Notes: generated from the letters alone by a model not told the origin. Shown: positions 1 to 13,096, counted from the stretch's first letter. The stretch is DNA of 33,832 nucleotides from Lingula anatina (GCF_001039355.2 NW_019775542.1:1-33832), one strand, 5' to 3'. Program-made: numbers and translations.

Positions 1-998
1 TACAGTATGGTGTGCCACAAGAATTCTAAAACAGGGAATACAATCAATTTCTCCTCTTTATCAGCTGCTCACTTCAAGATGATAATTTCACATTCATTAC
101 TGAAAGCAACTGCAATGTTCTAAGTGTAGCTTATAACTGAAACAGCGATTGATTTGAAGTTCTCATTTAAGGTAAATAAAAATTGGAGGAACCAATGGCA
201 TGTTTTATTGTAATCATTTGTTTTCACCTTGGATTGCTCCATTTAGCTGCTGCCTGCTATTGTCTAACTACATTATTTTCAAGGGCAAAAATTTCTATCG
301 GAGATCAGGTTTAACATAAAATGTGATGTTACCTGGAAAATTTATCTCCAGTTTGGGCAGGCCGGTGTAGTGCCTAAGACAGACTTCCCAAAATACCAAG
401 CATAATAAATAGATAACAAAATGGCTAGGTGAAGGTGAGTGTTAGTTGGGAAAATACCAGTACTATCTGGGAATGTGGTACTTAGAGGAGTCATAATCAC
501 ATACAAAATAAAGTTTTACATCTAATTTGAAAATCATCCAGACAGATTTTCTTTTTGCAGACATCTATATTTATGGTCACATATGTATCATAGGGTCCTG
601 CAAGACAACTGTGTATCTTTCATCACTAATGCAGAAACTGCATACTTTAGTCTATAGACTATGCCAACAGAAATAGCATAGAGATAAAAAGTTCCCCAGC
701 ATCTTAGACAGGAGCATATTTCCCCAGGAGTAAAAATCTTAAGTCTCAGGAGGACATTCCCCTATGAAACCAATATCTTACTCACTTATCCATATGATTA
801 CAGCCTGCGTTTCTTGTACAAATTTCCAGGTATGTCCTTCTTTATAGTCCATCAGCATTAAGGGTATTGCCCTAACCCCCCCCCCCCCCCCAAGTTAACA
901 GTATGCCTTGCCCAGTGGAGAGAATGGCAGATGGCCCACAGGAAAGAGTCTTACCAAGAAGATTCAGCCTATCTTCAAAGTAAAGCCCCAATACCTAC
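1..998 (-). other. ATOS intron or unread downstream sequence
   Basis: No exon was recognised here on either strand. The expected continuation of the ATOS protein (a block around EHxFP) was looked for and not seen. A run of 16 C occupies 876-891. Confidence 0.5.
876..891. repeat. Poly-C run (16 C)
   Basis: An uninterrupted C homopolymer sits in noncoding DNA of the ATOS locus. Its length may be unreliable in the assembly. Confidence 0.9.
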
Positions 999-1124
999 CT
1001 GTACACTACATTAGCAGGCTGTGTTCCTCTACTGACATTGAGCCAAGCACTAAGCTGGGAGAAATGGAGGTGGGAACGCGTTGCTTGGACCAAAGATCTC
1101 GAACCACAATGGCTGTCCAGCATT
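999..1124 (-). CDS. ATOS: ATOS homolog, third exon
   Basis: The acceptor TTTTCCTTACAG and donor ACAG/GTAGGT bound a 126-nt exon. Its first base completes the split Arg codon of the previous exon. It encodes 41 residues including HLHFSQLSAWLNVSRG and NVVY, the best preserved ATOS block in the window. The next exon should begin in phase 2 and lies left of position 1, or in 1-998 where I could not recognise it. Confidence 0.88.
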
Positions 1125-4100
1125 CTGTAAGGAAAAAAATATATTAACTTTTTTCTTCTTAGAATATCAATCTATAACAACACAGCATATTATGGCAATT
1201 TTTTTCACACTAACTAACAAACAGACAGACAAACACAAAGGCAGAGAGACACAGGCATGCATCAGACACTGAGACACAGACAGACAGACGGACGGACAGA
1301 CAGACAGACACAAGTATGCACACATACAAAGACAGACAAAATAAGGCTGCTTGTGACAACACGCAGATGTATATGACACTTACTCAGTATAGATGTGTTC
1401 AATACATACCGTTTTACATACTGCATATATCTAAAACTATTACTGCCAGAAGCCTTTCTAGTCCACTTAAAATCAGCACAGGGTAATCAATCATGAGGGT
1501 TAAGTCCAATATGAGAGTCCTGCCATGCCAATAACACTTAAATATAATGTCCATCTATTCACTTTATCAATTTCAATCTAATCCTTACCAAATGACTTTC
1601 AAACTTCCTTACCAAATGACTTTCAAACTTCCAATGTCTTATCAACTGCTGTAGGCTTCTTACAAAAGATAAAATCAAACATCTTCCTTTGAAAATATAC
1701 AGAATCCCTATAAATCTTACCAAACCCTTAGTTCTCACTCAGAATAAAGATCAAATCTCTTTGTATAACAAGCCAACAAAGCAAGAGACAAGGATCCAAT
1801 GATTCATACTGATTCACCACTAGCTCTCACCCTCCAAGAAAGTGGAGAAAAAAGACAGCTGAGTAATTAATACTATATATATTCAGCTGATCGGCCAGGA
1901 TTTAAAATTCATTTCCTTTGTGGTTTAAAAGTGAGAAATCTCTATGTGACATTATCATCATCACCTTAGCATGATATGTGCATTATCACCACTTAGATAG
2001 CAAGAACAACCACAGCCTTGCTCTTAATGCCATCATCACTGACGTGAATGAAATTTAACCACGGGAAGAAAGAAATCAACGAAGGTTCATTATCCTTCTT
2101 AGACAGTTGGACAATTTCTGTTTCATTATCAAATTTTATCATTTTTGCCGATATGGTGAATTTATTTTAAATATTTTGTTCATCATAAGGGAATTCTTTG
2201 TGAACCATCTCTACATCATTTGGGGGAACTGTAAGGTATCTTAGGTACAGATATAAAAAACAGAATCTTTAAAAAGAACAAATAAAAAAATCATTAAATC
2301 AAGAACATGTCAATAATGACAACAAATAAATTGAAATTTAATACTGCTCTATGCAGTGATATATTACAGCATGTGTCTACTTTTGTAAACCTGATCTCAA
2401 TGTTGTCCCCAATTCACCTCGCAAATAACATACTGTACACGCTGTGAACAGGCTGCAGGCCCTATATATATCTCATTATAGCCTATTGACCTGGTACAGA
2501 AGTAAGACAAAGACAAGTAAGACCAATGTTGCCTTGTCACTAGGTGAGCCACAGGTGAAAGGTGACTTAATTAAACATCAAGTCAACATAGGTGTGCTGG
2601 GACAAGGAGAGAGATGTACTGGCACTGACCTCTTCCAACAATTATATAGTTTGGTCATAAATTGCATATGTTAGTTTCGAATGCTGGTTATGCAAATCAA
2701 TCAAATAGGCTGGTTTGAAATTTGGTGTGTTTACATAAAAGTTGGTCTGACCCTTCTCAGATATGACCTGGGCTGTGCATAATGTATTAATACACTGTGC
2801 TGGTGTAACATGACTCCCACGAAAATCTGTCTCCCAGAGTAAAAATTTCATAATGAAATTCTGACTCCGCCCATGAAATCTTAACTTTGGGAAAAGCAAA
2901 TAATTTTAAAAGAGGTTGTTTTTAACTTGGTGTGTTTACATCCAGGTTGTACCAATCCTTTTCAGATAAAACCCTATTTACAGTTTATTTGATTAAGATT
3001 GGCTCACTACTTTTTGGCAGCAAATGCACTCCTAGCCTTCTCCTGCCCTAGCTCTGCCATCCCCACCACTGAAAAATGACTTGCATAACTTGGGTGAAAA
3101 GTATAGGACTGTTGCTGCCTACAGCAGCTAACTTTATCAAGTGACTTATAAAGAAAGGCTCCCCAATTTATATAAGTGCATCTTTATGTTACTAATCATG
3201 AAATCCTTGCCAGTTCCTACCTCTTCTTCCAACTTATCTCATTAACTATGTACACACAAAGATGTCAGAATAGATACACACCTGTTGTATACCTGAATAC
3301 TTATCACAAACCTCTATCCAAGTTAAAAGCAACCCCATAAATATGTGATATTATTTTTATTTTCATTTTATACAATGATGCTTTCAGCCTGGGGCATTAT
3401 TCACAATCTTTATGCTCAAAAGCAAAAGAAAGCCTAGTTGGTAAATTCATGGCAAAAGCTGACCTTGCATAAGTCATGCTATAAAATCTCCCCACTATCA
3501 AAGAGAAATGGACTTTAACCCCTGAATGATGATAATCATAACTTCTAAATATATTCATCTCTGGACACCAGGAGGTGGAAGTTGGTCCATACTCAGCAAA
3601 CCAATGCAAATTATAAACCAATCAGTTTTCTATTTTAAAAATGCAAATGTTTTAAGAATCCCCAAACAGGTACTCGTTTTAACATTAAAAAATTTATCAA
3701 ATGGCGTACCAGGAATGTTTGCAAAATGAAAATCCAACTTCATTGATCTACTCATGTCTTCCTCATACATACATGTCAAAATCATTTCATGTCACAAAGG
3801 TAATTTGGTTTATGTGACGCTTTAAATTGTAGGATTGATATGTGGTGAGGAAACCATAAAATGACTCTGTCCTTGAAATAACAAAATGTTAAATATGCCT
3901 TTTTCATGCAATTATCCATGTTATGCCCTTGAGTATTACATAACATATCATAAAAACAGTGAAAACATTATCAGATTATGCATCTCCCCATCCATCCTGC
4001 TCAGGTGTAAAAACCTGCATGTGCTGAACCTGTGAATTTTCCAGGTCTTTATCAGGTAAATTATGCAACATTGCTTCAGACATATTATCCAATGGTGTAC

Positions 4101-7100
4101 ATTCTTAACTACTCCACTATCCAACATTGCCCACTCAAGCACTGCAATATGTCCCTCGAACTCAACATTCTCTTTCTCTCTCTCTTGTCCGCCATCATTG
4201 TGCAACATAAAGCTGTATAAATTACCCATATGACAACACTTCATCCATCAGGTGTATCATGTTTAATATGTGCCAATAACACATGACAGCACATGCCCCA
4301 TTTTTAAAATGCCAGGCCTTTTAAGACTTCCACATAAAAAAAAAAAACATCACAGCAGGTGAGTTTTCTGCATATCATAAACATATGTGTATACTCTTCT
4401 CTTACAGATGAAAAGATTTTAAGTGCCATATGCTGGCACCCTGAGCTTCAGAGCTAACTTGACACTAACCTTTTCACTGNTTTCGTCAGTGGTTACTTGG
4501 CGCGATGGAGATAGGCTACAGTGAAAAGGTTAGTGTCAAGTTAGCTCTGAAGCTCAGGGTGTATGCTGGGGCAAATTCCTAAAAAAAAAAAAAAGGAAAA
4601 ATATTTGAAATCTCTTTAGCTTTTGGTAAGACTCTACTTTGCTAAAGTAAGCCTGAACATTAATAATATTAATCACAGTTGGTGTAAAAATTGTTGTAAT
4701 TTTAAGTGTACCCCCCTCCCCTCACTAACAGAGATAAAAGTGTAACAGTAATGTGTAATATCAGCAAATGATAATCTTTTGGGCAGATGTTCATTGCATG
4801 TATTTACCAATTCATCAACTACACACATGATCATCATGGCATTCTTTTTGCATGTGTTTCTACACGTGTTGCTTTCTCAGATGTATTAAACAAAATTTTC
4901 TTAGAGTTTTCTGCATACCTGTTAGTACCAATATCTTCTAACAGGTGTATATTACATGTACCTGTGATTACCTGGCAATGGTCAAAGGGTCAAGCATATG
5001 TGACATGTGATATGGACTTCAGCATACAGAGAAATCATGTGCACCCTAGTTCAAGATTGTAATCTCCATACTAACTATTGTTCTGGTGCCAATTCACAAG
5101 ACAGGATGAAATTACATTCCCTGTACTTCATGTATATTGTGTCATTTAGTCTGTGCTATTATGTTAATTTATGTGTAGCATATCTTATTTAGATTCAAAC
5201 TACCATCAGAAGACTGGATTTTCAGTAATTTCAGTTCTTGCCTTGAAATTTTTCACAATACATTTTTCCCCTTCTGGGAACTTATTAGTGAGCTTATGTA
5301 GCTTGAATACCATAGGTTAATAAGAGAAAAGCAGTATGGATTTATCAGGTAAATGTCATGAAATGTGCCTGTGGTCTCATTTACATGCTATTGTTGAAAA
5401 ATGACTCCTGATTGATGACACGTAGGCCAAAATGACATCAGACTGAAGTATGAGAATTTATATCTTAGCTTTTAGTAGATTTTGTTACTACACGACATCC
5501 TGGAATGCTGTATTATATAGACAGATATGAAAACCCATCAATGCAACCATTTGGTTTAAGGACTAAGGACCCCCCCCCCCCCCCCCCACCCCTCAACACT
5601 TGAACAATATTAGATAGCTCCCTGTCACATTAGATATAGGGTGGGGAACAATAAGAGGGACAAAAATAAAGACTCAGATTTTCTAGAGAAATAATTATTT
5701 TTTCTTTTTCAGGTGAGTTACAAAGCAGACCAGTAAGTTTTATCTGCTACCAAGATGTACTACTACAAGCATTTTTTGTTGGAAGAGAGGACAAAGATTG
5801 TGGAACTGTATTTTGCAAGAAAAAGTCACCAGTGTATCAGAAGCAATTTTCACACAAATATTCTTGGACATGTTTCACATGTTTTGTAGAAAAGTTTAGA
5901 AACTTTACTTTTGGCCCTCTCATTGTTCCTCACCCTGTAAACAGAACTTTAGAAGTACATTTCCTTGAGCTGAAATGAAACTTAACAGAGGTATATAGTA
6001 ATCAAGAATCCCCAAGGAGCATGACTTACCCCAAAGCTTCTAAAAGCAGTTAATGAAAACAAAATCCATGCAAGTTTTGTAGGCACTGACATGATTACAT
6101 GCACTGTTCGGATGTACTGCAGGCACAAGTGTGATGAATATTAATATGATCATTCCTGTCTGTAGTAAACAGTTCTTAGAAAATGTAATTATTGGAAAAT
6201 AAAATTTTCAATAGCACTTAGAAACATGTACATGTTTTGCTTATCTCTAAAATGCAAGCAATGCTAAATCCATGTATGACTAAGTCCCTTCAGCTGTTTT
6301 CCAGATTACAAGACACATGAGTGAAATGTTATTTATTCTCCTGTGGCTTTCAAATTGAGTTCAAGTTTTACAATTGTGCATGGAATTTCAATGAGGATTT
6401 CTGACATTTAGAAGTCAAACTAGTTATTCAAAATTGTGACTTTCTGAAATAACTCTTCAGATGACCTCCTGGTTTAAACACAATGCAAGTTTCAAAAATG
6501 TTATAGCTAATATGTGAATCATTACTTTTCAAATTAATACATTAATATTTGCTTTCAAATGTGGATGTAAAAATCTGTGTTTATGCACAGATTTTATTGT
6601 ATTGCCTTGACAGAAGTCTAGCAAGTCAGACACAACTCTAAGTCAATAAAAATTAGCCCAAACAGAAGAGGTAAACCATAAATAAATAAATAAATAAATA
6701 ACTCCTTAAAATAACCCCTTAAAATACAGACTTGACAACCCCTGCCATAAAGACACACCCTGTGCAAACAGCACAATCTATACAACTGACCTAACATTGC
6801 CATTAACACATCACTATTGATTCACAAATCTACCATGTAAAGAGCTTGTAGCATAAAATTTATTTCTAAATTAGACAGACAGCCTGATAATTTCAGCCAA
6901 ACCATAAATTTTAACTAAATAAAACTTAAATGGTAAATATAGTCAATACACTGCATCTTTTTTTGATACTTTACTCAGCAAAAATAGAATAGTTTAAGAA
7001 CTTGACAAAAATTTTACTTTGCTAGCTTGGGTCTTACACCATATCTCATGTACAGTGACCTATGGCCATATGCAATGACCTCTTACTTTATACAAAGTGA

Positions 7101-7875
7101 CCCATAACCTCACCTCTTAGGAGAGACCTGTATGGTCCATTCCTCTAGCATCACACAGGTGCCCTCTGCTGGGCTAAGTTGGGCTTCGTATAGCTTAGCC
7201 ACATGCTGACAGTCTGGATACACCAACACCTCAATACACATCGGGATGCCGTTCTTCCACAGCATCAACATCTGATCCCGCAACTCAGACACCATATTAC
7301 ACTGAAGGAGAAAAAATACACAAGATGTCAGGAACCTTCAAGGGCAACTGATACTGTCAACACAACCCACATTGTATTCACACCTGCTCGCTAGGTAGAA
7401 ATAATATTGTTGACTTGCTGGTACCATCTGGAAAATGGGTATTTCTTGGTTTAAAAACAACTACTTGGCTAACATATCCACCTGCTCTGCTGCCAATTTT
7501 GAGGCAAGAAGGAAAAAATACTGTGATTTCATGTTTCAGTTATCAGAATCAAGTCACTTGTATACATAAAGTAATTAGACTGGTCAATTTTGCCATTGCA
7601 CACATTGTTTCCTATATTAGTCAATGAAACAAAGTATCACTTTCAAAGCTCTATTTACCCAAAAAAAAAATTTGAGTGAAAAAGGATTGTTAAAACCCCA
7701 CCTGTTTATTTCCCTTGTCACACTCATGGTTTGTCCCCCTTGATGTCACAAGTAGACAATGGGGGCCCTCTACTCGGCCCTTGGCAGAAAACTCCGGCAT
7801 ACGACTTTCTATTATCAACATTCCTAATTCTAAGAACAACTCCCATGGATCCAACTCTTCTTCTTCTTCTTCCAT
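999..7875 (-). CDS. ATOS: ATOS (FAM214/atossa) homolog, N-terminal part, three exons, incomplete at left edge
   Basis: Three minus-strand exons join in phase (7875-7702, 7301-7114, 1124-999) and match the N-terminal part of vertebrate ATOSA/ATOSB in order. After an acidic start (M then six E) comes ELGMLIIESRMPEFSAKGR, then the HEC motif, then LWKNGIPMCIEVLVYPDC, then LEEWTIQVSPKR, and finally HFSQLSAWLNVSRG followed by NVVYR. Human ATOSA, as I remember it, has the equivalent blocks (LLITEGRTPECSVKGR, LLWKNNLPIMVEMMLLPDC, LLERWILEPVPR, FFSQLSAWLSVSHG). The family includes fly Atossa, a nuclear factor that supports mitochondrial bioenergetics in macrophages; that role is family knowledge, not visible here. 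The ATG at 7875 is the first usable Met in the exon. A further coding exon upstream is not excluded, because the exon opens two bases into a codon. The C-terminal half lies left of position 1. Confidence 0.88.
1216..1337. repeat. GACA/CAGA microsatellite, interrupted
   Basis: Repeated ACAGACAGAC-type units form the stretch, with the purest core at about 1275-1312 and GACG variants inside it. The Cys/Ser/Val-rich minus-strand reading frame over this stretch is a translation of the repeat and not a gene. Confidence 0.9.
1583..1632. repeat. Tandem duplication, 24-bp unit, two copies
   Basis: The unit beginning CCTTACCAAATGACTTTC occupies 1583-1606 and repeats exactly at 1607-1630, followed by CC. 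Confidence 0.9.
4437..4561. mobile_element. Nonautonomous DNA transposon (MITE), perfect 43-bp TIRs, 8-bp TSD
   Basis: The left arm (4437-4479, starting CACCCTGAGC) and the right arm (4519-4561, ending GCTCAGGGTG) are perfect reverse complements over 43 bp. They enclose a 39-nt loop that contains the only N in the window (4480). Identical TATGCTGG octamers flank the element at 4429-4436 and 4562-4569. An 8-bp target duplication fits the hAT superfamily, although the terminal CACC is not the usual hAT CAG/TAG. There is no coding capacity, so mobility would depend on a transposase elsewhere. Perfect arms suggest a young insertion. Confidence 0.85.
5570..5587. repeat. Poly-C run (18 C)
   Basis: A homopolymer in the large ATOS intron, followed by ACCCC. 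Confidence 0.9.
6679..6701. repeat. TAAA microsatellite
   Basis: About six copies of the tetranucleotide AAAT/TAAA lie in the large ATOS intron. Confidence 0.85.
7114..7301 (-). CDS. ATOS: ATOS homolog, second exon
   Basis: The acceptor is TTCTCCTTCAG and the donor AAGAG/GTGAGG. The 188-nt exon starts in phase 0 and ends two bases into an Arg codon. It encodes the LWKNGIP and EVLVYPDC segments and the LEEWTIQ block. A 10-residue insert with KLYEAQLSPAEG separates the two halves, at the place where human ATOSA also carries a variable loop. Confidence 0.88.
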
Positions 7876-7889
7876 ATCCTGAGACAGAC
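7702..7889 (-). CDS. ATOS: ATOS homolog, first recognised coding exon
   Basis: The acceptor TTGCTAG lies just above 7889 and the donor CAG/GTGGGG just below 7702. The exon holds the probable start codon at 7875-7873 and 58 codons, ending in phase 0. It carries the acidic leader and the ESRMPEFSAKGR block that opens the conserved ATOS N-terminus. The 14 bases before the ATG may be 5' UTR or the end of an earlier coding exon. Confidence 0.85.
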
Positions 7890-10540
7890 CTAGCAATAAA
7901 ATCAAAAATGTCTTTATTATTATTTCATATCTGACATAAACTAGTTAAGGTCAGCAGAAATCTTCATTCTTAAGCAACATCACCTCTGTTATTATTTCAA
8001 ATTCAGTAAATAAATGAAAAGATGAAAATTAAATAATAATATAGACATTTATTCTCAAGCGTATACTAAATAATCTTTATAAACTTTATATCCTTGTTGT
8101 CATCATGACCTCATCAAGTGAGATCAAGGCCTTGGACATGTATAAATAACTTTATTTATAGATAGCTACAGAACAACCATTAGGTGTCATTTTGGAGATT
8201 GACAATTTAGATACAAAATTGTCTATTTCCCAATAACGTGCTGTGATTCATCATCCACTCCCAAGCCATAACAGAAACACTTAAGCTACAAAATAGAAGT
8301 GTAATGTCTCATTTGTCCAGAAATAAACCAATTATGCATAATCCATATGAAAAGTATCATGGGGACATCAGTAACACATATGTATGTTAATATAAAACCA
8401 ACATAATTTGATATTACCCTATTTCATAAAGGAATTGTGAAAATCCTAATGTAATTGCACAGTTTCCATATTGCATTACTGTGTTTGTTCTAAGACTCCA
8501 TTCCCATAGACACCAGTGGTCTATGTAGATCAATCCAACTCTGCCAGGACTGTCCCTGACTGCAATCAGCTTAACTGAATGACACGCCTCATCATTTCCA
8601 ACGTCCTTGTATAATTACCAGCTTTTCCGTACATGCTACTTGATGTTTTCAGTGAGAGACAAAGATGGGGTTTATCGATGAATGGGGTCTTAAACATGAG
8701 AGCCAGTTTCTGTGGACATGAGAGTGTCTACTCATTTTTTATTCATATATTTCAGCTTCTTCAAGATACTGTGTTATGGCTACCAGAACATGAGTCTGAA
8801 TAATACAGAGATTTTATAAAGGTGAAGTATACATGTACCAAACAACATGAATGTATAATCAATATTGCTATAGATCAACTAAAAGCCTAGAGGATTTGGG
8901 CCTATCAGAAATTCATTAAAAAGGGTGCATGAATCAGTAAGTATGGGCAAACAATTCCAGTCTAGGGGCAGAAATACTCCTGTCTTCATTGCCATTTATC
9001 TCAGCTTGCTAAATGTTATCACTCTATCTGGGCATGGAATGCAAATGAATATTCAAGGTGAAAAACATCTGGCGAGACCTCTTTTCCCATTTCACCTGAT
9101 GATATATCAGGTGAAAAGCCACCTATCTTCACAGCAGTAGCCCTATCATATATGATCCTTTTATCTATTCTGTACCCCGTGTTGGTATAACATAAATAAC
9201 CAAGAATGTATTACCGTGATGATTTTCATAAAGGTAATGGATTCAGGCTTTTATAACTAATGGTCTCACATGAACCAGTCATATCACCTGGCCAGAGCAG
9301 AAAAAAATAAACACCAACACCTGTACTCAAATTTCGACATATAAACAATATAAATATCCAGCTACATTACACCCCAACCCGTCACCCTTGAAAAATCCAC
9401 AATGTTGCCAATATACAGGAATAAACAGCCAGCTTTGTGAGCATGCTAGCCTTTATTTGGATAAAGCAGATCAAAGGCAGGACAGGCACGGGCGAATTGT
9501 TTAATTTCTAGTTGAATTAATCCCTTTTTGTTGGCTAGCGGAAAGAAAAATAACCACCATATACTGCACAACCAGTCCTCCAAACCTCTGAGCATCTCTG
9601 TAAAACTGATTAATCTAATACAAGTTACTCATTTCATAGCCTGAGACTTCTACTTGGCTTCCCTTACTTGTCCTGATCAATTTTTCTACGTTGCCATTTA
9701 GTTACATCAGCATTGGGGCCACAGCTGTACGAAATCCATTGTACCGTTGAGCAAACGAGCGGCTAACGTGCCCCGACATGGATAATCAACGCGATCAGCT
9801 GATGCGGGGCTGTTTGACGGATGCAGTAATTTACGAGTTCCAATCAACGATTCCTTAACATATACTGTATCTTTGAAGCGAAATTCTTGAAAAAGAGTGA
9901 TTCATTTTCACAATTACAAAAGACTGTTGTTGAATTCTTTGGAAAAAAGGCACACCAAGACTGTTTTGCCCTTGTTATCCCGATGTTATTCGTGGCACAC
10001 AAGGTCGTCGTTGGGCGAGTTCGGTTAAAAATATGTCTCGACAACAAAATATCTTGCAATAAATAACCATCTTTTACATATTTTTGATAAAAAGAGACAC
10101 TTAATAAGTATAATATGCTTTTAATCTCAACAAAGTTTTCATAAATCAGTCTACTCAATGACCCCCTTGTCGACCGAACCCAAACAAGGTAATTTTACCA
10201 TTACTGACCTTGATCTGGCTTCATATTTCGTCAATCGCAAAAAAGTATGCTAAAACTAGACATCAACTGGTGTCAAGTGTCTTCACCGTATCTACTGTAC
10301 AGGTTGAACGCTGTTGGAGCGGTTGCAGTAACTCATTTCGACAAAATTTTCGCCATCTGGATCTGTTCGTTTGGGCTCCATTATCCATCGTCCCGTCCTG
10401 TGTTTATGATTCCAGTCACTTCTGGTCACGTGATTGCCCACATGCTTCGCGGAATGACGTTCTCAACAAACACAATCCCATTCATAAACGGATCACGCAT
10501 TCATGATTGTGACAGAGGTTCGACACAATCATCATTTTGA
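7890..10540 (-). other. ATOS upstream region: intron 1 and/or 5' flank
   Basis: No coding exon was recognised. CpG content rises from about 9.7 kb to 10.5 kb compared with the flanking AT-rich DNA, as expected for a promoter-proximal region of the minus-strand ATOS gene. A hairpin with 11-bp arms (TTTCACCTGAT at 9090-9100, its complement at 9106-9116) contains two CACCTG/CAGGTG E-boxes. Open frames on both strands near 9844-10540 have no recognisable similarity and look like chance. Confidence 0.4.
10426..10433. promoter_or_regulatory. Palindromic E-box TCACGTGA in putative ATOS promoter region
   Basis: TCACGTGA is the core recognised by USF and MiT/TFE bHLH-zip factors. A TGACGT (CRE-like) core follows about 25 bp downstream. 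Both lie in the most CpG-rich part of the region upstream of ATOS. The function and the transcription start are inferred. Confidence 0.3.
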
Positions 10541-13096
10541 CTTGTTCGTTGTAAACTACAGCCTAATCAACATAACACTTCCGACACTTGATTGTTTCAT
10601 CTTATGGTAAAAAGCCCATTTTACAGATTTTGAAAGCAACCCCTAAATTTTATTGAACTTTGTGATTGAGGTCACGGTGCTTACGAATAGGCCCTAACGT
10701 TTACACTCATTCTCAATATATAGGCCTATCCCATTTAACATTTCTTTAAAAATTTCATTAAAAGTAAGCGAGTGGAAGAACTTTTGTCCAAGTGGAACTA
10801 AACAAACATCAGTCTAAAACTTTAAAAAATAATTATTCCTAGATTTATCTGTTCTCACACACAAAAAAAACTTCACTTTAAACCTTCATTACTTTCGCTC
10901 TTAGCGCCATCTCACATTCCCCAGTCGATCTTGTTCATATTTACTACAGTAAAGAATCTGCAACTTCTCAGGAAGCGAGTATGGCATTTAATGTTTCAGA
11001 AAATGTCTTGAATGTTTATTTCAAACACCTCAATTAATAGCTTGTGGCTACTTTCATGGTGTCGCAGGATTTAAAAAATGAAAAAAAATCTGTATTTCTT
11101 TTGGCGCACGTCATTGTTTTTAGTTGTTTGAGGTAATACTTAAACCATTACTACAATCCTCAATTGAATTTCATCTGTTATCAGCAAGATAATATGGTGA
11201 CAGGATACAGTCAAATGTTTTAGGCGAAACACGGCAAAACTGCATTCTCAAAGAAAGTAATTTGCAAAACATTTGTTACCAGGCATTGTGAAAAAATAGG
11301 TTGAGGACAAAATGTCAGTAAAAATAAACGTGCATCTCGTAATATCCCTTTATCACAGTCTAATTTTTGTTAGTATTAATAACGTGCCAATATTATCCAA
11401 AAAGATTGTTGTTTTTAAAACTTTTGTTAGGCTAAATATTTCGCCTTAATAGGGTAAACCTTCGTTACTCCACCCCCGTACAAGCAAGGCACGGATTTTA
11501 AAATGTTCAGTTATTTATTTTTAAGAAACCAGATTTATCACTTTTTATCACCAGAGATTTAGAAAAAGTAGAATTCACGACTATATCTGTAGGGCCTAAC
11601 TTCACTTTCACTTTTCTGTTTCCTTCTATTGGGCCTATATATTGAGAACGAGTGTTAAATATAGATTTTTTTCAGTCGTAGATCTACTAAGTAGAACAGT
11701 GAACAAACACAAAATTTATTTACTGGTTTATACAATAATGAAGAGACACATAGGCCTATAATAATGGCACAATTTATAAATACCACTGCACAGAGTCAAT
11801 TAAGTATGACATGTAATGCTGACTAGCTCACTGAAGATGAAACATGTTGGGTTCAGTTCCATTTAAAATTTCCCAGAGTGAATTCATCCTGAGTTTCAGA
11901 CAGATCTGTTACTGGCATCTCTAGGCCTATTAGGAGGGGCCTATACCGTTGCCGCATCCATAGTTACCCTAGTGATATTACAAGTTAGTTTCTAGTGGAC
12001 TCCCAAATCCAGGGTGGACTCCAATGGACTTTCAGGAGGGTGTATGAACTCCCAAGCAGAAAGTGAACGTTGAGTGGTAAGTGCACGAGTCCTAATATTT
12101 TGTCTTATAAAGAGCACTCGAAATTATGTGGTTCACCAAATGCACACGGAAGTTTCATTAAAAAGGCTCAATAGCATAGCACCTGGGTCATATTTTATGA
12201 GAACACGTGGGACAAAAGTAAAAAAGAGGTGTAGTTAAACCGTGCACTTATTAATTTAAGTGTACTCTGTGTTTATACATACGCAAACGACAGAATGTCA
12301 GGGCTCGCCTATCTACTCAACGTACTTTCATTTGGGGATTAACCATCTTGGACTTTACTATATTTCATCTTTTTCACAGCTTCTTCAATTTTGACATTTT
12401 TCTATTCACTGCAGCCCATTGTTTTTTCTTTACTTAACTTCTATGCACTCAAGAGACAGAGTTAAAGAAAAGCCCTGATACAGTGTAGCACTAAAATCTG
12501 CGTAGATTATTTGAATTATCTGTACCCTAAGGGTCGTTAGGCCCTAGTCTGCAACCGAGAGTAAAGGTATTCCACCCAAATTACGACACACAGGCGGGAC
12601 ATATTCACTAATACCTTGGAACAAGTCCGAAAACATATCAACTTATTCCTGGACACCATGCATTTCCGAATAATATTATAAGTAAAAGTTTGGTAAAAAA
12701 AGAAATGAAAACATGGTCTAAGACATCCTCGAAGTTTTTAAAATTGAATATCACAGTATCACTATCGACGTTTAGGATCCAATAACTTTGTTAGATCTTA
12801 AGTTTAGTCAAACCCATTACCCTTCCAGCAAAATAATTTTGCATAAAATATTTTTCATATCAAAGCATAGTGTATGGCATGAGAAATGATTTAATAAAAA
12901 GGAAAACAAACATATACGCAGCACCTATTACGAAACTTTAAAAATAATCCCTTAAAACATCAGTAATTAAAAAAAATGGAGGCCCAATCGACATGAGCCA
13001 TGTCAATTTTGTATTTTTGTATCCAAGCAAAAGATAAAATAGACAATGCAATATCGATTTTGCCTTGTGAGGCATGTTCATTTTGATTCCTTGCTG
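10541..13096. other. Intergenic region, no gene recognised
   Basis: This AT-rich sequence has no convincing exon on either strand. The short string TAGGCCTAT recurs several times between about 10.7 and 11.9 kb, but without an organised repeat unit. The left-hand end of the 3' UTR of the gene at 13097-13852 must fall here; an ATTAAA-type polyadenylation signal on the minus strand (TTTAAT on plus, 12890-12895) is one candidate. Confidence 0.5.

Larger units (their letters stand above)
1125..7113 (-). other. Large ATOS intron (about 6 kb) with repeats
   Basis: The intron is inferred from the phased exons on each side. It contains the GACA-type microsatellite near 1216-1337, a 24-bp tandem duplication at 1583-1632, the inverted-repeat element at 4437-4561, a run of 18 C at 5570-5587 and a TAAA microsatellite near 6679-6701. 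A diverged direct repeat sharing TTGGTGTGTTTACAT occurs near 2721-2770 and 2929-2976. I found no nested gene. Confidence 0.75.

Noticed and set aside
1167-1379. Cys/Ser/Val-rich minus-strand open frame
   Set aside because: It is the translation of the GACA/CAGA microsatellite; no family or splice signal supports it.
3948-4244. 98-codon minus-strand open frame in the ATOS intron
   Set aside because: It has no resemblance to the expected ATOS continuation, no fitting splice sites, and an overlapping frame on the other strand.
9844-10540. Open frames of about 100 codons on both strands near the putative ATOS promoter
   Set aside because: No recognisable domain is present; mutually overlapping frames in CpG-containing upstream DNA are expected by chance.
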